DNA of 64,000 nt from Proteobacteria bacterium DTSAM18 (lineage in GTDB: Bacteria; Myxococcota_A; UBA796; GCA-2862545), in the NCBI GenBank assembly GCA_028767165.1, contig JARACJ010000001.1, forward strand, positions 124,001 to 188,000, read 5' to 3'. The position numbers were made by a program, and so were the translations under genes. Positions 43,333 through 52,245 of the stretch are shown in pieces. Each line of letters begins with the position of its first letter. Position 1 is the first letter of the stretch. The notes under the pieces were generated by a model, which was given only the letters and a program-made list of their open reading frames with translations, was not told where the DNA came from and did no database searches.

Positions 43333-44832
43333 ATGTTTGACGTTCTCAGCCGTGGCTTCAAGAATGCCACGATGAAGCTTCGGGGGCAGACCCGCCTCAC
43401 CGAAGAGAACCTGAAGCCCGCGCTCCGCGAGGTCCGTACGAGCCTGATCCAGGCCGACGTCGACATCTCGGTGATCAAGGACTTCCTGGCACGCGTGAAG
43501 GAGAAGAGCCTGGGCGAGATCGTCCGGGTCAAGTCTCCGACCGGCCAGATGGTCAAGGTCACGCCCGAGGACCACTTCATCAAGGCCTGCTACGACGAGA
43601 TGGCGGAGATGATGGGGCCCGAGGACGTCGGTCTCGACGTCGACGGCAACCCCGGCATCATCATGATGGTGGGTCTGCAGGGCTCCGGCAAGACCACCAC
43701 CACCGGCAAGCTCGCCAAGATGCTCCTCGAGCAGGGCAAGAAGCCGCTCCTGGTGGCCGCCGACATCTACCGGCCCGCAGCCGTCGATCAGCTGATGGTG
43801 CTCGGCCGTCGTCTCGACGTGCCGGTGTTCTCCATCAAGGGCATGAAGCCCGTCGATCTGTCCAAGATGGCGGTGGCGCAGGCCCGCAGCGTCGGTCGCG
43901 ATGTCGTCATCATCGACACCGCCGGCCGTCTGGCCATCGACAACGCGCTGATGGACGAGCTCGTCCAGATCAAGGGCACCGTCCACCCGGACGAGGTGCT
44001 GTTCGTCTGTGACGCCATGATCGGTCAGGACGCCGTCCGCACCGCGAAGGAGTTCGACCGCCGCCTCGACTTCACCGGCTTCGTGCTCACCAAGCTCGAT
44101 GGCGACGCCCGCGGCGGTGCCGCCCTGTCCATCCGCCAGGTCACGGGCAAGCCCGTGAAGTTCCTCGGCCAGGGCGAGGAGCTCGACAAGCTCGAGGAGT
44201 TCCGCGCAGAGGGCCTCGCCCAGCGCATCCTGGGCTTCGGCGACGTCGTCGGCCTGATGAAGGACTTCGAGAAGCACGTCGATCAGGCCGAGGCCGAGAA
44301 GGGCGCCAAGGCGATGCTCGAGGGCAAGTTCAGCTACGAGGACTTCGTCAAGCAGCTGAAGATGATCCGCCGTATGGGTTCGCTGCGCGACCTGATGGGC
44401 AAGATCCCCTTCATGTCGGGCATGCTCGACCAGCTGCCCGCGGAGGCCCTCGACGAGCGCGAGCTCGACCGCACCCTCGCCATCATCCAGTCGATGACCA
44501 AGCAGGAGCGTCGCAACCCCGACGTGATGGATGCCTCCCGCATGGCACGCATCGCCAAGGGCTGTGGTCGTTCCCTCGAGGATGTCGAGTCCCTGCACGA
44601 GCGCTTCCTGCAAGCTCGCTCGATGATGCAGAACCTGGGCGGCATGATGAACAGCCCGGGTGGCATGGCCGCGATGCAGCAGCAGATGATGCAGATGCAG
44701 CAGGGCGGCGGCATGCCTGGCATGGCCGGCATGTTCGGTGGCGGCGGCAAGCAGAAGAAGGCGCGTCCTCAGCTGTCGGCCGCAGAGCGCAAGGCTCGCA
44801 AGGCCAAGCGCAAGTCGCGCAAGAAGCGCTGA
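43333..44832 (+). CDS. ffh: Signal recognition particle protein Ffh
   Basis: The product is 499 residues. Ffh binds signal sequences on nascent membrane proteins and works with 4.5S RNA and FtsY. The N-domain (FDVLSRGFKNA) and the GTPase G-domain (GLQGSGKTTTTGKLAKML, DTAGRLAID, TKLDGDARGGAAL) precede a Met-rich M-domain (GGMMNSPGGMAAMQQQMMQMQQGG). The C-terminus adds a basic tail (RKARKAKRKSRKKR) that is longer than usual. The ATG follows GAAGG. A strong terminator follows. Confidence 0.97.
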   Translation: MFDVLSRGFKNATMKLRGQTRLTEENLKPALREVRTSLIQADVDISVIKDFLARVKEKSLGEIVRVKSPTGQMVKVTPEDHFIKACYDEMAEMMGPEDVGLDVDGNPGIIMMVGLQGSGKTTTTGKLAKMLLEQGKKPLLVAADIYRPAAVDQLMVLGRRLDVPVFSIKGMKPVDLSKMAVAQARSVGRDVVIIDTAGRLAIDNALMDELVQIKGTVHPDEVLFVCDAMIGQDAVRTAKEFDRRLDFTGFVLTKLDGDARGGAALSIRQVTGKPVKFLGQGEELDKLEEFRAEGLAQRILGFGDVVGLMKDFEKHVDQAEAEKGAKAMLEGKFSYEDFVKQLKMIRRMGSLRDLMGKIPFMSGMLDQLPAEALDERELDRTLAIIQSMTKQERRNPDVMDASRMARIAKGCGRSLEDVESLHERFLQARSMMQNLGGMMNSPGGMAAMQQQMMQMQQGGGMPGMAGMFGGGGKQKKARPQLSAAERKARKAKRKSRKKR

Positions 44833-44854
44833 GTCGCCGCGACTCCTGAACGAT

Positions 44855-44893
44855 GAAAGCCCCCGTCGCATCACTGCGACGGGGGCTCTTTCG
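44855..44893. terminator. Strong terminator after ffh
   Basis: AGCCCCCGTCGCA pairs perfectly with TGCGACGGGGGCT around TCAC, flanked by GAA and CTTTC. It lies between convergent ffh and the peptidase gene. Confidence 0.9.
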
Positions 44894-44896
44894 TAA

Positions 44897-44907
44897 GGGG
44901 GGGGGGG
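44897..44907. repeat. Homopolymer of 11 G
   Basis: An uninterrupted G run between the ffh terminator and the stop of the convergent peptidase gene. It is intergenic, so length change would not shift a frame. Its length may also be a sequencing uncertainty. Confidence 0.8.
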
Positions 44908-44927
44908 AGGCGAGCTCCCCCTTGCCA

Positions 44928-47123
44928 TCAGTGCTCTTCGGCGGATGCCACCGACTCGTCCATCTGCAGACCGAGGTGGTGGGCGAAGAAGCCGAGCATG
45001 TCGGCGCGGTCCTCGACGAGCATCGAGATGGGCGTGCCGGCGCCGTGGCCTGCCTTGGTCTCGACGCGGATCAGCACGGGGGCGTCACCCTGCTGTGCTT
45101 CCTGCAGGGCGGCGGTGAACTTGTAGGAGTGGCTGGGGACCACGCGATCGTCGTGGTCGGCAGTCATGACCATGGTGGCAGGGTAGGTCGCAGGCATCGC
45201 GTTGTGCACGGGGGAGTAGCCCAGGAGGTAGTTGAACATCTCCGGGGAGTCGTCGGCGGTGCCGTAGTCGGAGGCCCATGCCCAGCCGATGGTGAACTTC
45301 TGGTAGCGCAGCATGTCGAGCACGCCGACGCCCGGCACGACCGCGCCGAACAGGTCGGGACGCTGCACCAGGGTGGCGCCGGCCAGCAGACCACCGTTGG
45401 AGCGGCCGTGGGTGCCCAGGTGCTCGCTGGAGGTCCAGCCGGAGCTGATCAGGTGCTCACCGGCTGCGATGAAGTCGTCGAACACGTTCTGCTTGTTCTG
45501 CAGGGTACCGGCCTGGTGCCAGTCGCGACCGAACTCGCCGCCGCCGCGCAGGTTGGGCATGGCGTACAGGCCGCCTGCCTCGACCCAGGCCAGGTAGGGC
45601 ACCTTGAAGCGGGGGGTGAGGGGGATGTTGAAGCCACCGTAGCCGTACAGCAGGGTGGGCACGTCGCCGGAAGGAGTGACGTCCTTGCGGTGCACGAGGA
45701 ACATGGGCACCTTGGTGCCGTCCTTGCTGGTGTACCACTCCTGGCTGACGGTGAAGTCCGCGGGGTCGAAGGCGACCTCGGGCTGCCAGACGGGGGTGAC
45801 CTCGTTGGTCGCGATGTCGTAGGCGTAGACCGCTTCGGGGGTGGTGAAGCTCGAGAAGCTGAACCAGGTGCGCTCGGTCTGGGCGCCGCCTTCGAAGCCG
45901 CTGGCGGAGCCGATGCCAGGGAGCTCGACCTCGGTGGCCCCGGTTCCGTCGGGGTTGAAGGTCACGATCTTCGACGAGGCGTCGTGCAGGTAGGTGGCGA
46001 TGAGCTTGCCGCCGGTGAACTCCACACCGCGCAGGTTGTCGGTGGACTCGGGGATCACCTCGGTCCAGTTCTCCTGGGCCGGGTTGGAGGCGTCCACCAG
46101 CACGACCCGGTTCATGGGGGCGTCCTTGTCGGTGAAGATCCACAGCTTGTCACCCTCGCTGTGCACCACCTGGTAGTTGGCGTCGTAGGCGTCGAACACC
46201 TTGCGCACCGGGGCGCCGGCCTTGCCGCCGGCCAGATCCATGGCGGTCAGGTCGAGGGTGTACAGGCGGGTGAGCTCGGCGGTGCCCTGGCTGACGGTCA
46301 CGAACAGGGTCTTGCCGTCGTGGCTGACCTGGGCGTCGAAGCCCCACTCGGGCTCGTCGGGGTTCTCGTACACCAGCACGTCGGCGGACTGCTCGGTGCC
46401 CACCTTGTGGAAGTACACCTTGTGGAAGGACAGGCTGTCCTCCATGCCGGGACCGGGCTCGGGGTAGCGGCTGTAGAAGAAGCCGGAGCCGTCGGGCATC
46501 CAGGAGACGTCGGTGAACTTGGCCCACTTGATGGTGTCGGGCAGGTCCTCGCCGGTGGCGACGTCACGGATGCGGAAGGTGCGCCAGTCGGAGCCGGACT
46601 CGGCGATGCCGTAGATGGCCAGCTTGCCGTCCTTGGACAGCTTGAGCGTGGAGATGGCGACGGTGCCGTCGGCGGAGAGCGTGTTGGGGTCGAGCAGCAC
46701 GCGGCCGCGCTCCGAGAGGTCGGAGGTGACGTAGTAGACCGGCTGGTCCTTGGTGCCGTCGTTGTAGGTGTAGACGAACTGGTCGCCACGGTGGATCGGG
46801 TTGCTCCAGCTCTCGTAGGTCCACAGCTCGGCGAGGCGCTTCGCGAAGGTCCCACGCTCGGTGTACGTGTCGAGGTGGGCGCGGGTCCAGGCGTTCTGCT
46901 CGGTGGTCCAGTTGGCGACCTCCTCGGCGTCGAGGTCCTCGAGCCAACGGTAGGGGTCGGCGACCTCCGTGCCGTGGATGACGTCGACGGTGTCGCCCTT
47001 GCGGGTGGTGGGGGCCTTGGCGGCGGCGTCGGTGACGGCGGGGGCCTCGCTACCGGTCTGCGGGTCGGCGGTGGGGGCGCAGGCGGCGAGGGCCAGGGCC
47101 AGGCTGATGTGGAGGAGACGCAT
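44928..47123 (-). CDS. Prolyl oligopeptidase (S9A) lipoprotein
   Basis: The product is 731 residues. The N-terminus MRLLHISLALALAAC is a lipoprotein signal. A seven-bladed propeller (about 70-430) and the C-terminal alpha/beta-hydrolase domain follow. The catalytic triad is Ser in GTHGRSNGGLLAG, Asp in TADHDDRVVPSHS and His in KAGHGAG. The enzyme cleaves short peptides after proline, here outside the cytoplasm. The ATG at 47123 begins the lipoprotein signal; longer readings to 48296 run antisense through the next gene. A TACAAT box lies about 34 bases upstream. Confidence 0.94.
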   Translation of the reverse strand: MRLLHISLALALAACAPTADPQTGSEAPAVTDAAAKAPTTRKGDTVDVIHGTEVADPYRWLEDLDAEEVANWTTEQNAWTRAHLDTYTERGTFAKRLAELWTYESWSNPIHRGDQFVYTYNDGTKDQPVYYVTSDLSERGRVLLDPNTLSADGTVAISTLKLSKDGKLAIYGIAESGSDWRTFRIRDVATGEDLPDTIKWAKFTDVSWMPDGSGFFYSRYPEPGPGMEDSLSFHKVYFHKVGTEQSADVLVYENPDEPEWGFDAQVSHDGKTLFVTVSQGTAELTRLYTLDLTAMDLAGGKAGAPVRKVFDAYDANYQVVHSEGDKLWIFTDKDAPMNRVVLVDASNPAQENWTEVIPESTDNLRGVEFTGGKLIATYLHDASSKIVTFNPDGTGATEVELPGIGSASGFEGGAQTERTWFSFSSFTTPEAVYAYDIATNEVTPVWQPEVAFDPADFTVSQEWYTSKDGTKVPMFLVHRKDVTPSGDVPTLLYGYGGFNIPLTPRFKVPYLAWVEAGGLYAMPNLRGGGEFGRDWHQAGTLQNKQNVFDDFIAAGEHLISSGWTSSEHLGTHGRSNGGLLAGATLVQRPDLFGAVVPGVGVLDMLRYQKFTIGWAWASDYGTADDSPEMFNYLLGYSPVHNAMPATYPATMVMTADHDDRVVPSHSYKFTAALQEAQQGDAPVLIRVETKAGHGAGTPISMLVEDRADMLGFFAHHLGLQMDESVASAEEH

Positions 47124-47156
47124 CTGTACCTCGAGCGGGTGTGGAGTAGGAGGCCC

Positions 47157-47162
47157 ATTGTA
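47157..47162 (-). promoter_or_regulatory. Candidate -10 box TACAAT of the prolyl oligopeptidase gene
   Basis: On the minus strand the bases read TGTACAATGGGCC, 34 bases before the ATG at 47123. It matches the boxes at 2122 and 36909. No convincing -35 at 16-18 bases. The region 47163-47345 is a divergent spacer with no gene; on the plus strand GTGTAGGTT at 47322 may be the -10 of the next gene. Confidence 0.4.
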
Positions 47163-47345
47163 CAGTCGCCAGGGCCCAGCGTCTGTCCAGGGCATGTCGG
47201 AGAACGTCGCGGGCGCAGGCCCATCCGGCCGCCGGGGCGTCCTGGGTGGGGGCGGCAGAAGGTGACCGCTGGGAAGTCGTGAAGGACTTGTCTGTCGCTT
47301 CTCTCGGGTGGTCCGCTGGTGTAGGTTGCGCCATGGAGGTCGTGC

Positions 47346-48278
47346 ATGGTTCGCCTGGGATTCGTGGCGTTGGCACTTGTCGGCGGCTGTTCGCAGCCCA
47401 TCGTCGATGCGGGTGAGCTCGCCTGCAGCATCGAGTCCTTGCGCGCCGAGCGCGGCCTCGCGTGGCACATGCTCCAGGCGTTCGACGACGGCACGTTCTC
47501 CTACGAGCCCACGGCCGAGAGCATCGTGCGCATCGAAGGTGCCTACGATCCGCTGGAGGGTGGCTTCTCCTGGACCGTGACCCACACGCCCGAGTCCTTC
47601 GTGGTGAGCACCGAGGTCACCGGCATGGGCACCTTCTTCCCCAACGGCGATGTCGACGTCGAGTACGTCTACGAGACCCTCGACCGCAGTGGTGTCGTGT
47701 CCACGGGCACGGTCCGGAAGGTCCGTCAGGGGTGTAGCCAGACCGTCATCCAGAGCAACGCCGAAGGTGAGGTCCTGTGGGTGGAGGAGGGCACGCTCGA
47801 GGCATCCCGCTACAGCTTCGTCCGCACCTCCCGGCTGGGGGGCTACACCTACGAAGAAGAGGGGATCACAGGTGCTGGCGGCACCACCCACCTCACCGGA
47901 GGCCTCCGGGTTCCCGCCGATGTCGTGCTGCCCGACGACTTCGACGACCGCTACGATGCCGAGGTCACCTGGGAGGAGCAGCGCGACAGCATGGGCGGGC
48001 TCAGCCGCTCGGCACGCACCGTGCTGCCCGACCGCTTCGAGCAGGCCAACGTCACCCGCACCTGGCGGGGAGAGGCCGCCCACGACGGCACGGTCGACTA
48101 CGCCGACGGCACCGAGATGCAGTGGAACTACCGCAACGACGCCTGGGGCGATGGCACCGGTGAGGTCCTCTTCACCTTCCGCGACGGCGAGCGGCTGGCG
48201 TGTGATGCCGTGGTCGCTGGCTGGTCCTGCCAGGTCGACTGCCCTGGAGACGTCACGGGGTTCGCCTGTCCAGAATGA
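47346..48278 (+). CDS. Predicted lipoprotein, unknown function
   Basis: The product is 310 residues. MVRLGFVALALVGGC is a lipoprotein signal. The mature part is beta-rich, with many Thr/Val/Tyr-alternating strands, and has Cys at about 27, 129, 288, 295 and 299 that may form disulfides. No domain recognised. It is divergent from the prolyl oligopeptidase and precedes yicC by 65 bases, but its function is probably unrelated to that operon. Confidence 0.7.
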   Translation: MVRLGFVALALVGGCSQPIVDAGELACSIESLRAERGLAWHMLQAFDDGTFSYEPTAESIVRIEGAYDPLEGGFSWTVTHTPESFVVSTEVTGMGTFFPNGDVDVEYVYETLDRSGVVSTGTVRKVRQGCSQTVIQSNAEGEVLWVEEGTLEASRYSFVRTSRLGGYTYEEEGITGAGGTTHLTGGLRVPADVVLPDDFDDRYDAEVTWEEQRDSMGGLSRSARTVLPDRFEQANVTRTWRGEAAHDGTVDYADGTEMQWNYRNDAWGDGTGEVLFTFRDGERLACDAVVAGWSCQVDCPGDVTGFACPE

Positions 48279-48343
48279 GGTGACATTCCAGCACACCTGC
48301 GCGTGAGCCGTTAAGGGCCAACAACGTTGCCAAGGGGTGCTGA

Positions 48344-49219
48344 TTGCTGCGATCCATGACCGGTTTTGGTCGAGGTGAGGCCCGCGCAGATGGCGTGGCC
48401 GTGGTGGTGGAGCTGAAGAGCGTCAACCACCGCTTCCTCGATCTCCAGGTCAAGGCACCGCGGGAGTACCTCGCGCTCGAGCACGAGCTCGGCACCTGGC
48501 TCAAGGAGCGCCTGCACAGGGGACGCGTCGCGGTGCACGTGCAGCGACAGGCCCGGCAGGCGAGCAGGCCCGTGGTCGACGATGCACTGCTGGCATCGTG
48601 GCTGCAGCAGCTGTCCCGCTCCACCTCGGAGCTCGGCCTCCATGCCTCCCACGATGCGCTGGTCCGTCTCGCGCTCACGCAGCCCGGCGTCATGTCCGTG
48701 GAGGCTGAGGGAGCGGACCTCGACGCAGAGCGGCGTCTGCTCGAGCGTGCCACCCGGCAGGCTCTGGAGCAGCTCGAACAGATGCGAGAGGTCGAAGGGC
48801 AGGCGCTGTCCCAGGAGCTCGAAGGCCAGCTGGCCACGCTCGAGAGCCTGCAGGGCGAGGTGTCGGAGGCGTGTGCCGATCTCGAGCAGCGGCTCATCGC
48901 CCGGCTTCGAGAGCGGATGCGACGCCTGGTCGGCGATGCGCCCGATGAAGCGCGCCTTCTGCAAGAGGCGGCACTGCAGGCCGAGAAGGCGGATGTGCGC
49001 GAAGAGCTCGTCCGTCTGCAGACCCACATCCACCAGTTCCGTGGGCTGCTGTCGTCGTCCGAGGCCGTCGGGCGACGCATGGAATTCCTTCTTCAGGAAC
49101 TGAACCGAGAGATCAACACCCTCGGCTCCAAGACGGTGGATCATGCCGTCAGCGAGCGGGTCGTGGATGCCAAGGCGACGCTCGAGCGCATGCGCGAGCA
49201 GTCGGCCAACGTGGAGTAG
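48344..49219 (+). CDS. yicC: YicC/YloC-family endoribonuclease
   Basis: The product is 291 residues. The opening LRSMTGFGRGEA and VELKSVNHRFLDLQVKAPREY, and the C-terminal QLNREINTLGSKTVDHAVS-type LLQELNREINTLGSK, are family signatures. E. coli YicC is an RNase that takes part in RyhB decay. The TTG at 48344 is used because AAGGGG lies 6 bases upstream and the family usually starts M-I/L-RSMTG; an ATG at 48356 is possible. gmk follows 4 bases downstream, a widely conserved order. Confidence 0.93.
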   Translation: MLRSMTGFGRGEARADGVAVVVELKSVNHRFLDLQVKAPREYLALEHELGTWLKERLHRGRVAVHVQRQARQASRPVVDDALLASWLQQLSRSTSELGLHASHDALVRLALTQPGVMSVEAEGADLDAERRLLERATRQALEQLEQMREVEGQALSQELEGQLATLESLQGEVSEACADLEQRLIARLRERMRRLVGDAPDEARLLQEAALQAEKADVREELVRLQTHIHQFRGLLSSSEAVGRRMEFLLQELNREINTLGSKTVDHAVSERVVDAKATLERMREQSANVE

Positions 49220-49223
49220 CCTG

Positions 49224-49883
49224 ATGTCCTCCCAGCACAACCAGACCGAGAGAGGGGTTCTCTTCGTGGTCTCCGGCCCGTCGGGTGTCGGAAAGAGCAC
49301 GCTCGTACGGCGGGTGATGGAGAAGTTCCCCGACCTGTCGTTCTCGGTGTCGGCCACCACCCGCGCGCCACGCAAGGGCGAGCAGGACGGCGTCCACTAC
49401 CACTACCTCGATGTCGAGCAATTCCAGAAGGGCCTGGCCGAGGGCCTGTTCCTGGAGCACGCCGAGGTCTACGGACGCTACTACGGCACCCTGCTCAAGC
49501 CCACCGAGGAGGCGCTCGCCGAGGGGCGGTCCCTCATCCTCGACATCGACCTCGTGGGGTCCCGACAGATCCGCACCTCGTTCCCCGAGGCGGTCCACAT
49601 CTTCATCCTCCCCCCCGATCGCACCACCCTGGAGCGTCGGCTCCGCAAGCGCGCGACCGACTCCGAGGATGTCATCCAGCGACGCCTCGAGGAGATGGAC
49701 AGCCAACTCAGCGGATGCGGCGAGTATGACTACGTGTTCGTGAACGACGCCCTCGACACCGCTGTGGCCACGCTCAAGGGCATCATCCGCGCGGAGAAGG
49801 CACGTGTGTCCCGCTGCCCGAACCTGGTGGCGCAGTGGAGCCACGGTATCGAGGGCGAGGAGCACGTCACCTCGGCTCCGTGA
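49224..49883 (+). CDS. gmk: Guanylate kinase
   Basis: The product is 219 residues. It phosphorylates GMP to GDP. The P-loop is SGPSGVGKST, then SVSATTRAPRKGEQDGVHY for GMP binding, then LDIDLVGSRQI and FILPPDR. GGAG lies 7 bases before the ATG at 49224. It sits between yicC and rel; rpoZ (omega), which often lies between gmk and rel, is missing. Confidence 0.96.
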   Translation: MSSQHNQTERGVLFVVSGPSGVGKSTLVRRVMEKFPDLSFSVSATTRAPRKGEQDGVHYHYLDVEQFQKGLAEGLFLEHAEVYGRYYGTLLKPTEEALAEGRSLILDIDLVGSRQIRTSFPEAVHIFILPPDRTTLERRLRKRATDSEDVIQRRLEEMDSQLSGCGEYDYVFVNDALDTAVATLKGIIRAEKARVSRCPNLVAQWSHGIEGEEHVTSAP

Positions 49884-49890
49884 TGCCGCA

Positions 49891-49912
49891 GACCTGCCGG
49901 TCCGGGCAGGTC
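49891..49912 (+). terminator. Hairpin after gmk
   Basis: GACCTGCC pairs with GGCAGGTC around a 6-base loop, 7 bases after gmk. No T-tail. A second inverted repeat, CTGACC/GGTCAG at 49963-49983, lies just upstream of the rel start and could be an operator or a leader structure. Confidence 0.45.
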
Positions 49913-50009
49913 GAGTGGCCGGTCGTCCGAGGATGGGACACGATGTCCTGAGCCTGGAGAGGCTGACCTGTGGTATGGGTCAGTCAGTGATTGGGGAGCA
50001 CAGAGCGCC

Positions 50010-52172
50010 GTGATTCAGATTTCCGACATCATGGATCGCATCAAGACCTATTCGGAAGACGCGGACATGGGTGCCGTCATGCAGGCGTACCTGCTGGCTG
50101 CCAGGGCCCACCAGGGCCAGTTCCGCAAGTCCGGTGAGCCCTACCTGAGCCATCCGCTCGAGGTGGCGTACATCCTCACCGGTCTTCGAATGGACATCGA
50201 CACCGTGGCGACGGCGTTGTTGCACGATGCCCTGGAAGACAACCCCATCACCAAGGCCGAGATGGAGTCCTTGGTGGGGCCGGTGGTCACCGAGCTCGTC
50301 GACGGCGTCACGAAGATCGGCAAGCTGCGCTACCGCTCCAAGGAGGAGCTGCAGGCCGAGAACTTCCGCAAGATGATGTTGGCGATGTCCAAGGACCTCC
50401 GCGTCATCCTGGTCAAGCTGGCCGACCGCCTGCACAACATGCGCACCCTCGAAGGGCACAAACCCGAGAAGCGGAAGATCATCGCCCGGGAGACCATCGA
50501 GGTCTACGTGCCCATCGCCAACCGCCTCGGCCTCACCCGCTTCAAGTCGGAGCTCGAGGATCTCTGCTTCCGTTACCTCGAGGAAGATCTGTTCGAGGAG
50601 GTCACCACCTTCCTGGACGAGACCCAGGCGGATCGCGAGCAGTACATCGACAAGGTCCAGAAGGTGCTCGAGCACGAGATGCACGAAGCGGGCCTCAAGG
50701 GCAACATCAGTGGCCGGGCCAAGGCCATCTCGAGCATCGTCCGCAAGATGAAGACCAGCGGTGTGCACGTCTCGCAGGTCAACGACCTGCTGGCATTCCG
50801 CGTGCTGTGCGACGATCTCGGCTCCTGCTACGCCGCCCTGGGCACCATCCACTCGGTGTTCGCCCCGGTGCCCGGCCGGATCAAGGACTACATCGCCCGG
50901 CCCAAGCCCAATGGCTACCAGTCTCTGCACACCACCGTGGTGGGGCCGGACAACCAGCGCATCGAGGTGCAGATCCGCACCCACGAGATGCACCAGTACG
51001 CAGAGAACGGCATCGCGGCCCACTGGCGGTACAAGGAGGGCCACCTCGCCCTGTCGCCGGAAGACGTCGTCAAGATCAGCCGCATCCGTGAGGCGTTCGA
51101 GTCGGCGCAGGATCTCCTGGACTCCGAGGAGTTCATGGAGACGGTGAAGGTGGAGTTCTACTCCGACGAGGTGTTCGTCTTCACGCCCAACGGGGAGGTG
51201 AAGACCTTCCCCCTCGGCGCCACGCCCCTCGACTTCGCCTACGCGATCCACTCCGACATCGGAGAGCACTGTACCGGCGCCAAGGTGTCCGGACGCATGG
51301 TGCCGCTGAGCTACCAGCTGCAGTCCGGCGACAGCGTCGAGATCCTCACCAGTCCCAACCAGCGCCCCAACCGCGACTGGCTGGGCCTGGCCCGAACCGG
51401 TCGTGCACTCTCCCGCATCCGTCGCTACCTCCGTCAGCAGGAAGAGGAGAGCGCTCTTCGGATGGGCCGCGAGATCCTCGGAGGCGAGCTCGCCCGCCTT
51501 GGGTGGAGCGTGGATCGCACCCGCAGCGAGGGGCGTCTCGAGTCCTACCTCAAGAGTCGGAAGATGAAGTCCGTCGACAGCCTCCTCGTCGAGGTGGCAC
51601 GCGGGCACGTCTCTCCCAGCGTGGTGGCGAAGGCCATCCTCCCGGAAGGGGCTTGGCTGTCCCGGCAGGAGGAGGCGCGACGCTCCAGGCTCGCCAGCCT
51701 CTTCAACCGGTTCTCCACCCGCAAGAGCCAGAGTCCGGTGCTCATCACCGGCGAAGACGGCCTGCTCGTGAACTACGCCAAGTGCTGCAACCCGCTTCCT
51801 GGCGAGGACGTGGTGGGCTTCATCACCCGCGGCCGGGGCATCACCGTGCACCGCGACGACTGCGAGACCCTTCAGCGGCTCGATGAGGAGCGCACGGTCC
51901 ACGTCGAGTGGGATCTCTCCCAGAGCAGCAAGCACAGCAACGTGCTCAAGATCTACTGCAGCGACCGGCCGGGCATCCTCGCCAAGGTCACCAAGGTCTG
52001 TGAGCAGGCCCAGGTCAACATCGAGAAGGCGGAGGGCCTCACAGCCAAGGATGGCAGTGCGGTGGTGATCCTCCAGCTCGCGGTAACGGACCTCGGTGAG
52101 CTCACGCGGGTCATCCGCAACATCGAGAAGATCCAGGGTGTGGAGTCGGTCGAGCGGTCGGCACACCGCTAG
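50010..52172 (+). CDS. rel: Bifunctional (p)ppGpp synthetase/hydrolase
   Basis: The product is 720 residues, the normal length of long RelA/SpoT homologues. The HD hydrolase domain is complete (His48 in YLSHPLEVA, His72-Asp73 in LLHDALEDN), so both making and breaking of ppGpp are expected. The synthetase domain (about 235-345) has GRAKAISSIVRKM and PKPNGYQSLHTTV. TGS (about 385-445), a zinc-finger-like region (YAKCCNPLPGEDVVGFITRGRG) and a C-terminal ACT domain (SDRPGILAKVTKVCEQ) follow. The start is GTG; an ATG lies seven codons later. Strong terminator downstream. Confidence 0.96.
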   Translation: MIQISDIMDRIKTYSEDADMGAVMQAYLLAARAHQGQFRKSGEPYLSHPLEVAYILTGLRMDIDTVATALLHDALEDNPITKAEMESLVGPVVTELVDGVTKIGKLRYRSKEELQAENFRKMMLAMSKDLRVILVKLADRLHNMRTLEGHKPEKRKIIARETIEVYVPIANRLGLTRFKSELEDLCFRYLEEDLFEEVTTFLDETQADREQYIDKVQKVLEHEMHEAGLKGNISGRAKAISSIVRKMKTSGVHVSQVNDLLAFRVLCDDLGSCYAALGTIHSVFAPVPGRIKDYIARPKPNGYQSLHTTVVGPDNQRIEVQIRTHEMHQYAENGIAAHWRYKEGHLALSPEDVVKISRIREAFESAQDLLDSEEFMETVKVEFYSDEVFVFTPNGEVKTFPLGATPLDFAYAIHSDIGEHCTGAKVSGRMVPLSYQLQSGDSVEILTSPNQRPNRDWLGLARTGRALSRIRRYLRQQEEESALRMGREILGGELARLGWSVDRTRSEGRLESYLKSRKMKSVDSLLVEVARGHVSPSVVAKAILPEGAWLSRQEEARRSRLASLFNRFSTRKSQSPVLITGEDGLLVNYAKCCNPLPGEDVVGFITRGRGITVHRDDCETLQRLDEERTVHVEWDLSQSSKHSNVLKIYCSDRPGILAKVTKVCEQAQVNIEKAEGLTAKDGSAVVILQLAVTDLGELTRVIRNIEKIQGVESVERSAHR

Positions 52173-52193
52173 CGCTTCACCTGTAGATACACG

Positions 52194-52227
52194 AAAGGGC
52201 CCCTTCCACGAGGAAGAGGCCCTTTTT
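52194..52227. terminator. Rho-independent terminator after rel
   Basis: AAAGGGCC-C-CTTCC pairs with GGAAG-A-GGCCCTTT around ACGA, followed by a run of five T in all. It lies between convergent genes ending at 52172 and 52246. Confidence 0.92.
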
Positions 52228-52245
52228 ACGTGGACGGAGGCAAGC

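Noticed and set aside
44853-47282. 809-codon plus-strand frame opposite the prolyl oligopeptidase
   Set aside because: Shadow frame. The S9 catalytic triad is on the minus strand.
47124-48296. N-terminal extension of the prolyl oligopeptidase
   Set aside because: The extra 390 residues are antisense to the plus-strand lipoprotein gene, and the lipoprotein signal begins at 47123.
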